64,000 bases of DNA from Flavobacterium chryseum. Lineage in GTDB: Bacteria > Bacteroidota > Bacteroidia > Flavobacteriales > Flavobacteriaceae. The notes under the pieces are model-generated. The model searched no databases. It was given only the letters and a program-made list of their open reading frames with translations, and was not told where the DNA came from. Numbering within the stretch: the first letter of the stretch is position 1; the number at the start of each line of letters is the position of its first letter. The stretch spans positions 62,001-126,000 of the forward strand of contig NZ_SNWW01000004.1 of NCBI RefSeq assembly GCF_004362015.1. The letters run 5' to 3'. Position numbers and translations under genes: made by a program. Shown here one piece after another: positions 36,397 to 45,015 of the stretch.

Positions 36397-38649
36397 ATGC
36401 GAAAGAAATACCACAGCGCACTTTTACTTATTTTACTACTGTTTGCCGTTCAATTTTCGAACGGACAAAAAACGCGTCCAAAAATTGGACTTACGCTGAG
36501 CGGCGGCGGTGCAAAAGGGATTGCTCATATTGGTGTACTTAAAGCGATTGACTCTGTGGGGTTAAAAGTAGATTATGTAACGGGAACAAGTATGGGTGCC
36601 GTCGTAGGAGGTTTATACGCTGCTGGTTATAATGCTGATCAAATTTTAGCAATTGCCAAAACATTAGACTGGACTTCCTTATTGTCGAATGACCTTCCTG
36701 TAAATACATTAAATCTTAAAGAGAAAGAAGAATTTGGACATTACTTAGAGTTGCCCTTAATAAGAGGGAAACCGGCACTGAAACGCGGTTTTATAGAATC
36801 GAATGAACTTTGGCTCAAACTGGCTGAATTATATTATCCGTATTATGAAATAGAAGATTTTAGCCAATTCAATAAAGGTTTTCAATGTATTGCAGCCGAT
36901 GTTGCAACAGGAAAAATGGTGGTTTTAAAAAAGGGAAATATTGTAAACGCTGTGCGAGCGAGTATGGCAATTCCATCTGTGTTTACTCCCGTCGAAATTG
37001 ATGGAAAAATTTTAGTTGACGGAGGAATTGCAAGAAATTTTCCTGTCGCCAATGTTAGAGAAATGGGTGCTGATTTTGTTATCGGCAGTGACGTTTCCGG
37101 CGATCAGAATCCCGTTGATAAAATACAATCTCCGCTTGATATCATAAGCCGTCTTCCGTTTTATAACGCGGTAAGAGATCTCGAAGAGCAAAAAAAACTT
37201 GTTGATGTGTATATTGATTATCCGCTGGAAAATTATGGCACGAGCAGCTTTTCGGCAGAAGAACAAATTACCAGAATTGGTCTTGAAAAAGTAAAGGAAA
37301 TTTATCCAAGAATCAAACGATTAAAGGATTCCCTTGACCTTATTTACGGTAAAGAAATTATACCAATAAAGGAACAAAAAAGTGATTCTGTTTTCATTTC
37401 CAAATATGAGGTCGAAGGAATTCCTGACTATGAAAAAACTGCTTTTGTAGACCTTATTGATTTTGTTCCGAATTCCTATTATACTGCAAGTCAATTAGGA
37501 ACTTCTATACGTTCTGTATTTTCAACCCGCACCTTTACAAAAATCAATTATTCGCTTGTTCCGATAGCACCGGGAAAAGCTAAAATTATTTTTGATGTAG
37601 ATAAAGCACCAACAACTTTTACGCGTTTTGGTCTTCATTACAACACCACTACAGGTATTGCACTTAAGACAGGATTCGTGAAAAAAGGTTTTTTAGTTCC
37701 TTTTTCAACAACTGCATTTGATATTTCGATTGGAGAAAATCCAAGAGCCAAACTGGGCTATGGTTTCTATCTTACAAAAGATCGAAAATTTACAATGGAG
37801 TTAGTAGCAGCTGTAGAAACTATCGATATTAATACATACAATCCTGAATTTGCAAGCACGGGACTTTATAATCAGGTAAGTCAAACTACTGATTTTCAAA
37901 TAGTGTGGCAGCCAGATAATAATTGGGTATTGGGTGTAGGAACGAGCTTAGGTTATGTAAATTTTGAACCTAAAATAATTTCACAAATTGAAGCGAAAGG
38001 AAATCTTCGTTACATGAATACCTATTTGTTTTTGCATCACAATACATTAAATACGACGCTTTATCCCAACCGTGGAAGTAATATTTACATTAAAGCGGGT
38101 GTCGTTTATAATCAGAATGTCGATTTTACGATTTATCAGGATGGTAATGAGTTGGCGAATAATGATAATGGTGATATTCTGAGTTCAAATGCGTACACAC
38201 AGTTAAGAGTTAATTTCGAAAAATATTTTCCCGTTAACAAAAATGCTTTTTTTGTTGAAATGCAATCAGGTATGAATTTTAATTACAAACAAGCCATTAT
38301 GAATGATTTTGTAATTGGCGGATTAACCGACGTCATTAGAAATCAAATTACTTTTTCAGGTCTGCCGGAAGCATCTATTTTTACGGCAAGTGCGATAAGT
38401 TTAAAAGTAGGTTACCAGCAAGCGATTACCAACAATTTGTTTTTAATAGCAAAAGTAAACGGATTGTATTATGATTTTATTACAAGCAATTTCAGACTTA
38501 ATACTATTCCAACACACGGAATTGGTTATTCGCTAACAGGCGGTTACAGAACATTTTTAGGGCCAATTGAAGCAAGTTTAATGTACAGCGATTTTAATAA
38601 AAGAATAATGCCTTACTTTAATTTAGGATATATTCTGAGTTTGGATTAA
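36397..38649 (+). CDS. Patatin-like phospholipase fused to an outer-membrane beta-barrel
   Basis: This protein has 750 residues from the ATG at 36397, where a signal peptide begins (ending near SNGQ); upstream in-frame ATGs at 36307 and 36358 would place 13-30 unlikely residues before it. The patatin domain (about 28-310) has the oxyanion motif GGGAKG (36-41), nucleophile GTSMG (Ser65) and DGG (Asp208 of the Ser-Asp dyad). A POTRA-like segment (about 330-400) and a C-terminal Omp85/BamA-type barrel (about 410-750, ending in aromatic strands FNLGYILSLD) follow. This is the PlpD-like (type Vd-related) arrangement common in Bacteroidota. The lipase may act on the outer membrane or be presented at the cell surface. 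Confidence 0.88.
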   Translation: MRKKYHSALLLILLLFAVQFSNGQKTRPKIGLTLSGGGAKGIAHIGVLKAIDSVGLKVDYVTGTSMGAVVGGLYAAGYNADQILAIAKTLDWTSLLSNDLPVNTLNLKEKEEFGHYLELPLIRGKPALKRGFIESNELWLKLAELYYPYYEIEDFSQFNKGFQCIAADVATGKMVVLKKGNIVNAVRASMAIPSVFTPVEIDGKILVDGGIARNFPVANVREMGADFVIGSDVSGDQNPVDKIQSPLDIISRLPFYNAVRDLEEQKKLVDVYIDYPLENYGTSSFSAEEQITRIGLEKVKEIYPRIKRLKDSLDLIYGKEIIPIKEQKSDSVFISKYEVEGIPDYEKTAFVDLIDFVPNSYYTASQLGTSIRSVFSTRTFTKINYSLVPIAPGKAKIIFDVDKAPTTFTRFGLHYNTTTGIALKTGFVKKGFLVPFSTTAFDISIGENPRAKLGYGFYLTKDRKFTMELVAAVETIDINTYNPEFASTGLYNQVSQTTDFQIVWQPDNNWVLGVGTSLGYVNFEPKIISQIEAKGNLRYMNTYLFLHHNTLNTTLYPNRGSNIYIKAGVVYNQNVDFTIYQDGNELANNDNGDILSSNAYTQLRVNFEKYFPVNKNAFFVEMQSGMNFNYKQAIMNDFVIGGLTDVIRNQITFSGLPEASIFTASAISLKVGYQQAITNNLFLIAKVNGLYYDFITSNFRLNTIPTHGIGYSLTGGYRTFLGPIEASLMYSDFNKRIMPYFNLGYILSLD

Positions 38650-38673
38650 AGGATAATTATAAAATTAAATAAT

Positions 38674-38706
38674 AAAAAACTCCATTAGAAATAATGGAGT
38701 TTTTTT
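38674..38706. terminator. Bidirectional intrinsic terminator
   Basis: The hairpin ACTCCATTA/TAATGGAGT is flanked by A-runs on the left and T-runs on the right, between two convergent genes. Confidence 0.85.
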
Positions 38707-38733
38707 GTGAATACAAATAAGCAATTCTATTTC

Positions 38734-39897
38734 TTATGTTGGATTGAGCATGTTTACCATAACTTGTAAACCTCCCGGAGCATACATCCAATCCATCATT
38801 TCTCCAGTTTCCTTTCCTTCCTTAACAAATCTTTCGAACATTTGTTTTTCATAATAAGCAATGGCTGATTCTATACTAGTAAAATTTCCGTTGGTAAAAA
38901 TTTCGCTAAAATTAAAAGCGTCAAGCATTGCCGAATTTACGCCTTCTCCGTTTGGAGGTAATAAGTGCGCGGCGTCGCCAAGCAATGTTATATTAGATTG
39001 AGGTTCCCAGTATTGGTCTAACGGCATACTGTACAAAGGTCTTGGTATAAACTCGGTTTTTTCGTCTTCAAATAATTCGAGCCAGATACTATCCCAATTT
39101 GCGTATTCTTTTTTAAACCATTTCGAAACTTCTTTACCATTTTTAAAATCTATACCACTTTCTTTAGCCCAGTTTATATCTGTTTTAAAACCAATATAAA
39201 TATCAATAGTACCGTCGCCTTTTGCACTTACAAATATTGTCTTTGATTCATCAAACGCAGCAATTTTTCCGCCTTTTAATAAATCATAAACTTTTGGGGC
39301 ATTCTTTTTGGCATCATCAATATTACATACTAAATAAGTAACACCTGAATAAACAGGTTTGATTGGCGTAATAAACGGACGAATTTTAGAATTGGCTCCG
39401 TCAGCTCCAATTACAACATCGGCCTTCGCCTTTTTACCATTCTCAAAAATGATTTCACAATTGTTATCATTCTTTTCAAGTGAAATAATATGGCTGTCCC
39501 AAACAATAGTATCCGGTTTAAGGGAATCTATTAGCATGTCTCTTAAAGGGCCACGATCAATTTCGGGCCTAAACCACGCATCTCCAAAATCATCGGTTGT
39601 ATCTTTTTTGTGGTCATCATGAAAAACAGTTGCGTTTTTATCAACAATACGATATAGGTCATTGCCAGGTCTGTAGGATGCTTTAAATACATCCATTAAA
39701 CCAGCCGCTTCAAGCGCTTTTAATCCTGAGTCAGTATGGATATCCAGCGTTGCGCCTTGTACTCTTACATTTCTGTTTTCGTCTCTTTCGTAAACTTTTA
39801 CATCAACACCTTTTAGTTGAAGTAATCGTGCCAATGTTAATCCTCCGGGTCCTGCGCCAATAATTGCCACCTTTTTATTTTTAAGTATTGTATTCAT
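38734..39897 (-). CDS. FAD-dependent monooxygenase, Tet(X)-like
   Basis: This protein has 387 residues from the ATG at 39897, which precedes MNTILKNKK; a TTG 27 bases upstream overlaps the promoter. It has the Rossmann motif GAGPGGLTLARLL (about 16), ERD at strand 2, VVIGADGANSKIR, and LLGDAAHLLPPNGEGVNSAMLDA near 300, as in class A flavin hydroxylases. Length (Tet(X) has 388 residues) and segments such as TLDIHTDSG, FRPEIDRGPLRDMLIDSL and AIAYYEKQMFERF follow Tet(X) closely. Tet(X) hydroxylates tetracyclines; whether this homologue does is unknown. It is divergent from an AraC regulator and is likely controlled by it. Confidence 0.85.
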   Translation of the reverse strand: MNTILKNKKVAIIGAGPGGLTLARLLQLKGVDVKVYERDENRNVRVQGATLDIHTDSGLKALEAAGLMDVFKASYRPGNDLYRIVDKNATVFHDDHKKDTTDDFGDAWFRPEIDRGPLRDMLIDSLKPDTIVWDSHIISLEKNDNNCEIIFENGKKAKADVVIGADGANSKIRPFITPIKPVYSGVTYLVCNIDDAKKNAPKVYDLLKGGKIAAFDESKTIFVSAKGDGTIDIYIGFKTDINWAKESGIDFKNGKEVSKWFKKEYANWDSIWLELFEDEKTEFIPRPLYSMPLDQYWEPQSNITLLGDAAHLLPPNGEGVNSAMLDAFNFSEIFTNGNFTSIESAIAYYEKQMFERFVKEGKETGEMMDWMYAPGGLQVMVNMLNPT

Positions 39898-39921
39898 CTC
39901 TTTAATTGTTTTATTACAAAG

Positions 39922-39929
39922 CAAAATTA
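39922..39929 (-). promoter_or_regulatory. Candidate promoter -7 element for the Tet(X)-like gene
   Basis: TAATTTTG on the minus strand (consensus TAnnTTTG) lies about 25 bases before the ATG at 39897. It sits just downstream, in the sense of that gene, of the tandem repeat at 39944-39984. Confidence 0.5.
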
Positions 39930-39943
39930 TTGTTACTTTTACG

Positions 39944-39984
39944 AATAAAATAACTGTAAATGATAATAAAATAGTCGTAAATGA
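39944..39984. promoter_or_regulatory. Candidate AraC operator: 21-bp tandem direct repeat
   Basis: AATAAAATA, three variable bases, then GTAAATGA occurs twice in a row with a 21-bp period (copies from 39944 and 39965). The spacing of two helical turns and direct orientation are typical for AraC-family half sites. The second copy overlaps the start codon of the AraC gene (39981), so binding could also repress that gene. Confidence 0.6.
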
Positions 39985-40946
39985 AAATATCGGTAATAGA
40001 TAAACAAGGTTCAGGAATTACGCGTCAATTTGCAGAAGCTATTGGTGCAACTATCCGTGGACGTTTTGTAGATATTCCGGAAAGTAAGGGTGGAGGCTAT
40101 CTCACCGGATTTTCATGGAAAGAAAACAACCTTCGAATGATGATACAAAATTATTATTTAAAAGAGGAAATTTTACTTGAGCGCACTAATATATTAGAGG
40201 AAGGGCAGGAAGATGTTGTTTTTATGCTAAGTGATGTTTTTCCGTCACCAATGCAAACCGAAGAAAATTTATTACCGGAACAATCGAATGTGTTTATTTG
40301 TATGCATGCTGTTTCTGCCGTGCTTACGATGCCGTCAAAAACTTCTTTTAGAAGCATTACAATTGCAGTTTCGCGAAAATATTTACGTGAGGTTTTTGGT
40401 AATTTGCTTCATCCGGTAGTGACAACTATTTTAAATGGAAAGGAAAATTTTGCATTTGAAACCGGCATTTCGCCAGAGATGATTAAAACCGCCAGCGAAA
40501 TCCTGAAGCAACCAGTGTCTGAAAGTTTAGAAAGTCATTACAGTAAACTGAAATGCGAGGAATTACTTTGCTGTATTTTTTCTCAGTTAATACAACGTGA
40601 AGCGACGCCAACAAGTAATATGCATGTCGAAGATATTAAAGCTATTTATGCAATCAAATTAAGGCTTCAGTCTAATCTGGACGAGTCGCCCAACATTGCC
40701 ATACTTGCCAAAGAAGCCGGAATGAGCGAGCCAAAATTGCGAAAACTTTTTAAACAGACTTTTGGTAAAGGTGTTTTTGAATATTTTCAATCGATGCGAA
40801 TGCAGGAAGCGGCTCGATTGCTAAGAGATAAACATCTGTCGGTTTCAGAAGTTGGTTATCAATTAGGATTTACAAATCTTAGTCATTTTTCAAGAGTTTT
40901 TGAACAGCATATCGGGATGAAACCTAAGAAGTATTCGGTGAATTAG
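39981..40946 (+). CDS. AraC-family transcriptional regulator
   Basis: This 321-residue protein has a divergent N-terminal sensing domain (about 1-210) and a C-terminal AraC/XylS DNA-binding domain (about 225-320) with both helix-turn-helix units: NIAILAKEAGMSEPKLRKLFKQTFG, then SVSEVGYQLGFTNLSHFSRVFEQHIGMKPKKY. The gene is divergent from the Tet(X)-like monooxygenase, with only 83 bases between the starts, so it most likely controls that enzyme and itself. The inducer is unknown. Confidence 0.9.
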   Translation: MKISVIDKQGSGITRQFAEAIGATIRGRFVDIPESKGGGYLTGFSWKENNLRMMIQNYYLKEEILLERTNILEEGQEDVVFMLSDVFPSPMQTEENLLPEQSNVFICMHAVSAVLTMPSKTSFRSITIAVSRKYLREVFGNLLHPVVTTILNGKENFAFETGISPEMIKTASEILKQPVSESLESHYSKLKCEELLCCIFSQLIQREATPTSNMHVEDIKAIYAIKLRLQSNLDESPNIAILAKEAGMSEPKLRKLFKQTFGKGVFEYFQSMRMQEAARLLRDKHLSVSEVGYQLGFTNLSHFSRVFEQHIGMKPKKYSVN

Positions 40947-41012
40947 ATTCTGTAAAAACAGATTAATTTTTCAGGAGCTTCAATAAAATTAATTCTATAT
41001 TAGCATACATAA

Positions 41013-41033
41013 ATTAGGTAAACATTACCTAAT
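41013..41033. promoter_or_regulatory. Perfect palindrome ATTAGGTAA-ACA-TTACCTAAT
   Basis: Nine-base arms with a 3-base spacer lie 41 bases before the ATG at 41075. There is no T-run, so a protein-binding site is more likely than a terminator. Confidence 0.5.
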
Positions 41034-41074
41034 AACGATATCAACAAAACCAACAATTTTAAAGTAATAAACGT

Positions 41075-41794
41075 ATGAATGAAATATTCCAAATTAGAGA
41101 AAATGGATTTGAAGAAATAAAAAAGCAGTTAATAATTAAGTCATTGCCAACTCTTTTGGTTGCAATAAGTTTTGGATTTGCAATTGTATTTTTCAATGCA
41201 AAAGAAAAAGGAGACGTTTTAACTGTTTTACCATTTATGATTCCATTCCTTATATTATCTATGGGATATGGAATTTCAAAAGGATTAAAAAGGCAAAAAA
41301 TAATATTTCAAACTTTTAGACTGACATTTTCAGAAAATAATATTGTTAGAGAACAAGCAAATACACCAACAGTTACTATTCCATTTACTGATATTCATTC
41401 GATTATTAAGGATAAAAAAGGAGGTTATGCAATAAAAGGAAAAACAGCTGTGGAAACTATTTTAGTTCCGGCTCAAATTGAAAATCATGAAAATTTTGAG
41501 ATCGTATTAAGCCAAGTTAAACCAATAGAGCAACAAACGGAACTTCCATTTGAGGAAAAATACAGAATTCCAATTTTATTAGTAATGTTAGTATGCATGG
41601 CGACAGTTTACGTTTCATATAATAAAATTCTTGTTGGAATTTGTTGCGTAGTTGTTAGTACACTTTTAATTAGATCATCGATTCAGATTTTAAAAAACAA
41701 AAATATTGATAATAAAAGCAGAAGAATTGGTTATTATTCACTTGTAGTTTTGGCGTCTGTTATTGGCGTGACAATTTTAAAATTTAGTTTTTAG
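41075..41794 (+). CDS. Membrane protein with central YcxB/PH-like domain, unknown function
   Basis: This 239-residue protein has two membrane segments near 22-40 and 48-66, a cytoplasmic beta-rich stretch (about 75-145: FRLTFSENNIVRE, TVTIPFTDIHSIIKDKKGGYAIKG) that resembles YcxB/bPH-type domains, then two or three further segments (about 165-195 and 215-239). The layout is typical of small bacterial PH-domain membrane proteins. No specific role can be assigned. A palindrome lies directly upstream. Confidence 0.55.
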   Translation: MNEIFQIRENGFEEIKKQLIIKSLPTLLVAISFGFAIVFFNAKEKGDVLTVLPFMIPFLILSMGYGISKGLKRQKIIFQTFRLTFSENNIVREQANTPTVTIPFTDIHSIIKDKKGGYAIKGKTAVETILVPAQIENHENFEIVLSQVKPIEQQTELPFEEKYRIPILLVMLVCMATVYVSYNKILVGICCVVVSTLLIRSSIQILKNKNIDNKSRRIGYYSLVVLASVIGVTILKFSF

Positions 41795-41841
41795 CATAAA
41801 AAGCGCAGATAAAGTAAACAGCAAATCAAGAACGATAGTTT

Positions 41842-42384
41842 ATGGAAATAGATAGAGATTTAGTGCAGGAAATGATTAATAATTCTGTTGGGAGCGAATA
41901 TGTTATACATGAATTTATTGATAGTTCTAAATACTTATTTATTACTTATAAGCATAGAGATTTTTATGCTGATGATGAAAGAGGGCAATTAATAGGTGCC
42001 GGACCAATTGTTTATCATAAAGAAACTAAAGAATATAAAACAAGTGGTAGTGGCGATTTTGTTTGTGGAGAATATTTTGGATATTTGAATGAAAATGATG
42101 ATTATGTTGAAAAACAGTGGTCAGTTGAAGAAATTAAGAATGATATAGTAAGAAGGAAATTTGTAAACGAAGATGATATTTGGAATTTAGCTCTCTTATT
42201 CATTGGCGAAAACGGGGATTCGGGTTCAATGACAAAAAATAGAAATTATAACCTTTTATTACACAATATTTATCGTTCTGATAATACGGAAGTTATACTG
42301 TATTTTGAAGAGTTATGGATTGAACTTGATTTAAAATATGAAGTGCTAAATCCAAATCAAATTCTATTATGGAAAAATATGTAA
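41842..42384 (+). CDS. Small cytoplasmic protein, possibly Imm35/YrhB-like
   Basis: This 180-residue protein lacks signal or membrane segments. The N-terminal part has a segment like the YrhB/immunity-protein-35 fold: YLFITYKHRDFYADDE, then GAGPIVYHKETKEYKTSGSGDF, matching the pattern of a Gly-Pro-Ile-Val strand followed by a D/KETxE turn. The rest (NEDDIWNLALLFIGENGDSGSM, YFEELWIELDLKYE) is not recognised. Proteins of this kind often neutralise polymorphic toxins, but no toxin gene is next to it. The assignment is tentative. Confidence 0.5.
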   Translation: MEIDRDLVQEMINNSVGSEYVIHEFIDSSKYLFITYKHRDFYADDERGQLIGAGPIVYHKETKEYKTSGSGDFVCGEYFGYLNENDDYVEKQWSVEEIKNDIVRRKFVNEDDIWNLALLFIGENGDSGSMTKNRNYNLLLHNIYRSDNTEVILYFEELWIELDLKYEVLNPNQILLWKNM

Positions 42385-42427
42385 TTCACGTTTTAAAAAT
42401 AACTTAGAAAAAAATCCAATTCAAAAA

Positions 42428-42799
42428 ATGACACAATCAGGAACTCAATTCGAAGAAGTAATCAAAAAAGCATACTCAGCTTTTAATGAAAGAAACATTG
42501 ACAACGCACTTTCAACAATGCAACCAGATGTACAATGGTCTAAAGCGTGGGAAGGCGGCTACATAAGCGGACACGATGAAATCAAACAATATTGGACAAG
42601 ACAATGGACGGAGATTAATCCGAAAGTGGAGCCAGTTGGTTTCGTTGAAAGAGGTAACGGAAGTTTAGAAGTAAAAGTGCATCAAAATGTAAAAGGCTTA
42701 AAAGGTGATTTAATGTTTGACGGATTTGTAAAGCATGTTTACACTTTTCAGGATGGATTGATAAAAACTATGGATATTGAATTGGTTGAGAATGAATAA
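42428..42799 (+). CDS. SnoaL-like / NTF2-fold protein
   Basis: This 123-residue protein has the pattern of the SnoaL-like NTF2 superfamily: a first helix (FEEVIKKAYSAFNERNIDNALSTM), QPDVQWSKAWEGG, then HDEIKQYWTRQWTEI and a beta-sheet with FDGFVKHVYTFQDGLIKTMDI. These small cone-shaped proteins bind hydrophobic ligands or act as isomerases and hydrolases. The substrate is not known. It stands 43 bases after the previous gene. Confidence 0.75.
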   Translation: MTQSGTQFEEVIKKAYSAFNERNIDNALSTMQPDVQWSKAWEGGYISGHDEIKQYWTRQWTEINPKVEPVGFVERGNGSLEVKVHQNVKGLKGDLMFDGFVKHVYTFQDGLIKTMDIELVENE

Positions 42800-42885
42800 T
42801 AATATTACAAAGTAACCATTTCATTATGAAAGCATAACTAAAATTAAACGGAATGGGAATTAAATAATATAAAAAAAATTAAACA

Positions 42886-43422
42886 TTGAACTATAAATTA
42901 ACCAGAACTTGTAAAGATTGTAAACATGAAGATGTTTTTGAATTGACAAAAATTCAATGTGCATTTGAACTCTATAATTTTAAAGAAATGTGGACCAAAA
43001 AATGCTCAAATTGTCATTCAACACATTGTTATTCTTTAAGAAAATCATCCGTGAATCTAGATAAGGAAATTTTAGATATTTGGGGAAATGATGAAAAATT
43101 ATATTTGAATCAGCAAGATGAGGAAATAATTCTTGCTGAAATGCATTATTTGCCCATGATTTTATTCGCAATAAATGAAGGAAAATATCTAAAGCGAAAA
43201 ATTGGAATACTGGTTGAATCTATTTGTATTCTGCTGTATGATAATACCGTTATTTCAAATGAATTTAGCAAAGAAGAAAATCTTCAAAGAGAAAAAAATG
43301 CCAAAATAATTTTTCCTGAATTGTTGAAATTAAAAGATAAAATAGAAGGATCAGATAGATACATAATGGATTATATAAAAGAAGTTGTTTTTCCACAATT
43401 AGGAATAAATAAAAAAAATTGA
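42886..43422 (+). CDS. Zinc-ribbon protein of unknown function with TTG start
   Basis: This 178-residue protein has two Cys pairs, TCKDCKH (residues 8-14) and KCSNCHSTHCYS (about 39-50), which form a likely zinc ribbon, followed by a helical region (YIMDYIKEVVFPQLG at the end). The first in-frame ATG (before WTKKCSNC) would remove the first Cys pair, and a stop codon lies two codons upstream of the TTG at 42886, so this TTG is the probable start. I do not recognise a family. It is 6 bases before the next gene. Confidence 0.6.
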   Translation: MNYKLTRTCKDCKHEDVFELTKIQCAFELYNFKEMWTKKCSNCHSTHCYSLRKSSVNLDKEILDIWGNDEKLYLNQQDEEIILAEMHYLPMILFAINEGKYLKRKIGILVESICILLYDNTVISNEFSKEENLQREKNAKIIFPELLKLKDKIEGSDRYIMDYIKEVVFPQLGINKKN

Positions 43423-43428
43423 AAATCC

Positions 43429-45015
43429 ATGTTATGCGAAGTCTCCCGACTTCGTATTTGTTCCAATATAATTTCTACAATTTTTCAGTTCTTTGTTTTT
43501 AAACTATTTTTACATCGTAATCATTACAAAGTCAAAATCAAGTTAAATAAAGAGCAATTGGAAAAAGTGGAAAATGAAGAAGCAAGCTGGGTGATTTGTC
43601 CCGAATGTCAGGGACGAGGCAAAAAAAGCCGAAGGCTTAGCAAGAAAGTGCGACTTCACTACCAAATGGAACTTGATCAATTTGAAAAAAAAAATGGCGA
43701 AGGTATTGTTCCAATCAAACCCAAAGCCCATTTAGATATATGTTTAAACTGTAGCGGATCGGGTTTAATCCCTTCCGTTAATCCTCCAAAAGCAGATAAA
43801 GAAAACTATCCGCACGTTGCCATTATTGGTGGCGGAATAGGCGGAGTGGCTCTGGCTGTGGCTTGTTTACACCGCGGAATTCCTTTTACGCTGTATGAAC
43901 GCGATAATAATTTCGAAGCCCGATCTCAAGGCTACGGACTTACTTTGCAACAAGCCAGTAAAGCAATCGAGGGATTGGGAATTTTCTCTTTACAAGAAGG
44001 CGTAATTTCTACAAGACATCTGGTTCATACTACAGAAGGAAAAGTGATCGGTGAATGGGGAATCAGAAAATGGATACCTTCAGAAGCGAAAACAGCTCCG
44101 AAACGCACCAATGTGCATATCGCAAGGCAATCTTTACGCTTAGCTTTATTGGAACAACTCGGTGGAAAAGATGCTGTACAATGGGGACATCAATTAATAG
44201 ATTTTAAGGAACGTGATGATAAAGGTATCGATTTAACTTTTCAAGTGAATGGAGAGATGAAAACTGCCAAAGCTGATCTTGTAGTTGGCGCAGATGGTAT
44301 TCGAAGTACAGTGCGTAAGTTGCTGATTGGTGATGATATTGCTCCTTTGCGTTATCTGGATTGTATTGTAATATTAGGCATTTGCCCATTGAGTGCTCTC
44401 GAAGGTCTTGATAATTCTTTACTCGATTCAGCTACTGTTTTTCAAACTGCCAATGGTAATGAGCGCATTTACATAATGCCTTATAATGCAGATTCGGTAA
44501 TGTGGCAACTCAGTTTTCCAATGTCGGAAGAAGAAGCAAAGTCTTTAAGCGTGCAAGGGTCACTGGCACTCAAGGAAGAAGCTTGCCGTAGAACGCAATG
44601 GCATGACCCAATTCCTCAGATTTTAGCAGCGACTCTGGAAGCTCAAATTTCTGGCTATCCCGTATATGATCGGGAATTACTTCAATCAGAATTATTAGCG
44701 AAAAGTGGAGCGGTAACTTTAATCGGAGATGCTGCTCACCCAATGAGCCCGTTCAAAGGGCAGGGGGCAAATCAGGCACTGCTCGACGCGCTCTCGCTGG
44801 CCCGAGGAATCATAAAAGAGTGTAGGCCTTTATCGCAATGGAGAAAAGCGGGAGTAAGAGAAAGTGTGTTGACAGAGTTTGAATCTGAAATGTTAGAACG
44901 AAGCGCCATTAAAGTGAAAGATTCTGCAGATGCCGCGCAGTTTTTGCATTCTGAAATTGTGCTTCATGAAGGCGATGAGCCTAGAGGGCGATGTTTAAAG
45001 AAAAAAGACGCTTAA
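43429..45015 (+). CDS. FAD-dependent monooxygenase with N-terminal DnaJ-like CxxCxGxG zinc module
   Basis: This 528-residue protein has two zinc-finger-like repeats, CPECQGRG (about 57-64) and CLNCSGSG (about 104-111), the form of the DnaJ central zinc module. They are followed by a PHBH/UbiH-type flavin hydroxylase: IIGGGIGGVALAVACL (about 132), YERD, LVVGADGIRSTVRKLL, and LIGDAAHPMSPFKGQGANQALLDAL (about 435). The first ~35 residues (LCEVSRLRICSN...) look uncoded, with a small hairpin in the DNA, so the true start may be downstream near VKIKLNKEQLEKVE at a non-ATG codon. The reaction is unknown. The same CxxC module linked to a flavoenzyme is unusual. Confidence 0.78.
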   Translation: MLCEVSRLRICSNIISTIFQFFVFKLFLHRNHYKVKIKLNKEQLEKVENEEASWVICPECQGRGKKSRRLSKKVRLHYQMELDQFEKKNGEGIVPIKPKAHLDICLNCSGSGLIPSVNPPKADKENYPHVAIIGGGIGGVALAVACLHRGIPFTLYERDNNFEARSQGYGLTLQQASKAIEGLGIFSLQEGVISTRHLVHTTEGKVIGEWGIRKWIPSEAKTAPKRTNVHIARQSLRLALLEQLGGKDAVQWGHQLIDFKERDDKGIDLTFQVNGEMKTAKADLVVGADGIRSTVRKLLIGDDIAPLRYLDCIVILGICPLSALEGLDNSLLDSATVFQTANGNERIYIMPYNADSVMWQLSFPMSEEEAKSLSVQGSLALKEEACRRTQWHDPIPQILAATLEAQISGYPVYDRELLQSELLAKSGAVTLIGDAAHPMSPFKGQGANQALLDALSLARGIIKECRPLSQWRKAGVRESVLTEFESEMLERSAIKVKDSADAAQFLHSEIVLHEGDEPRGRCLKKKDA

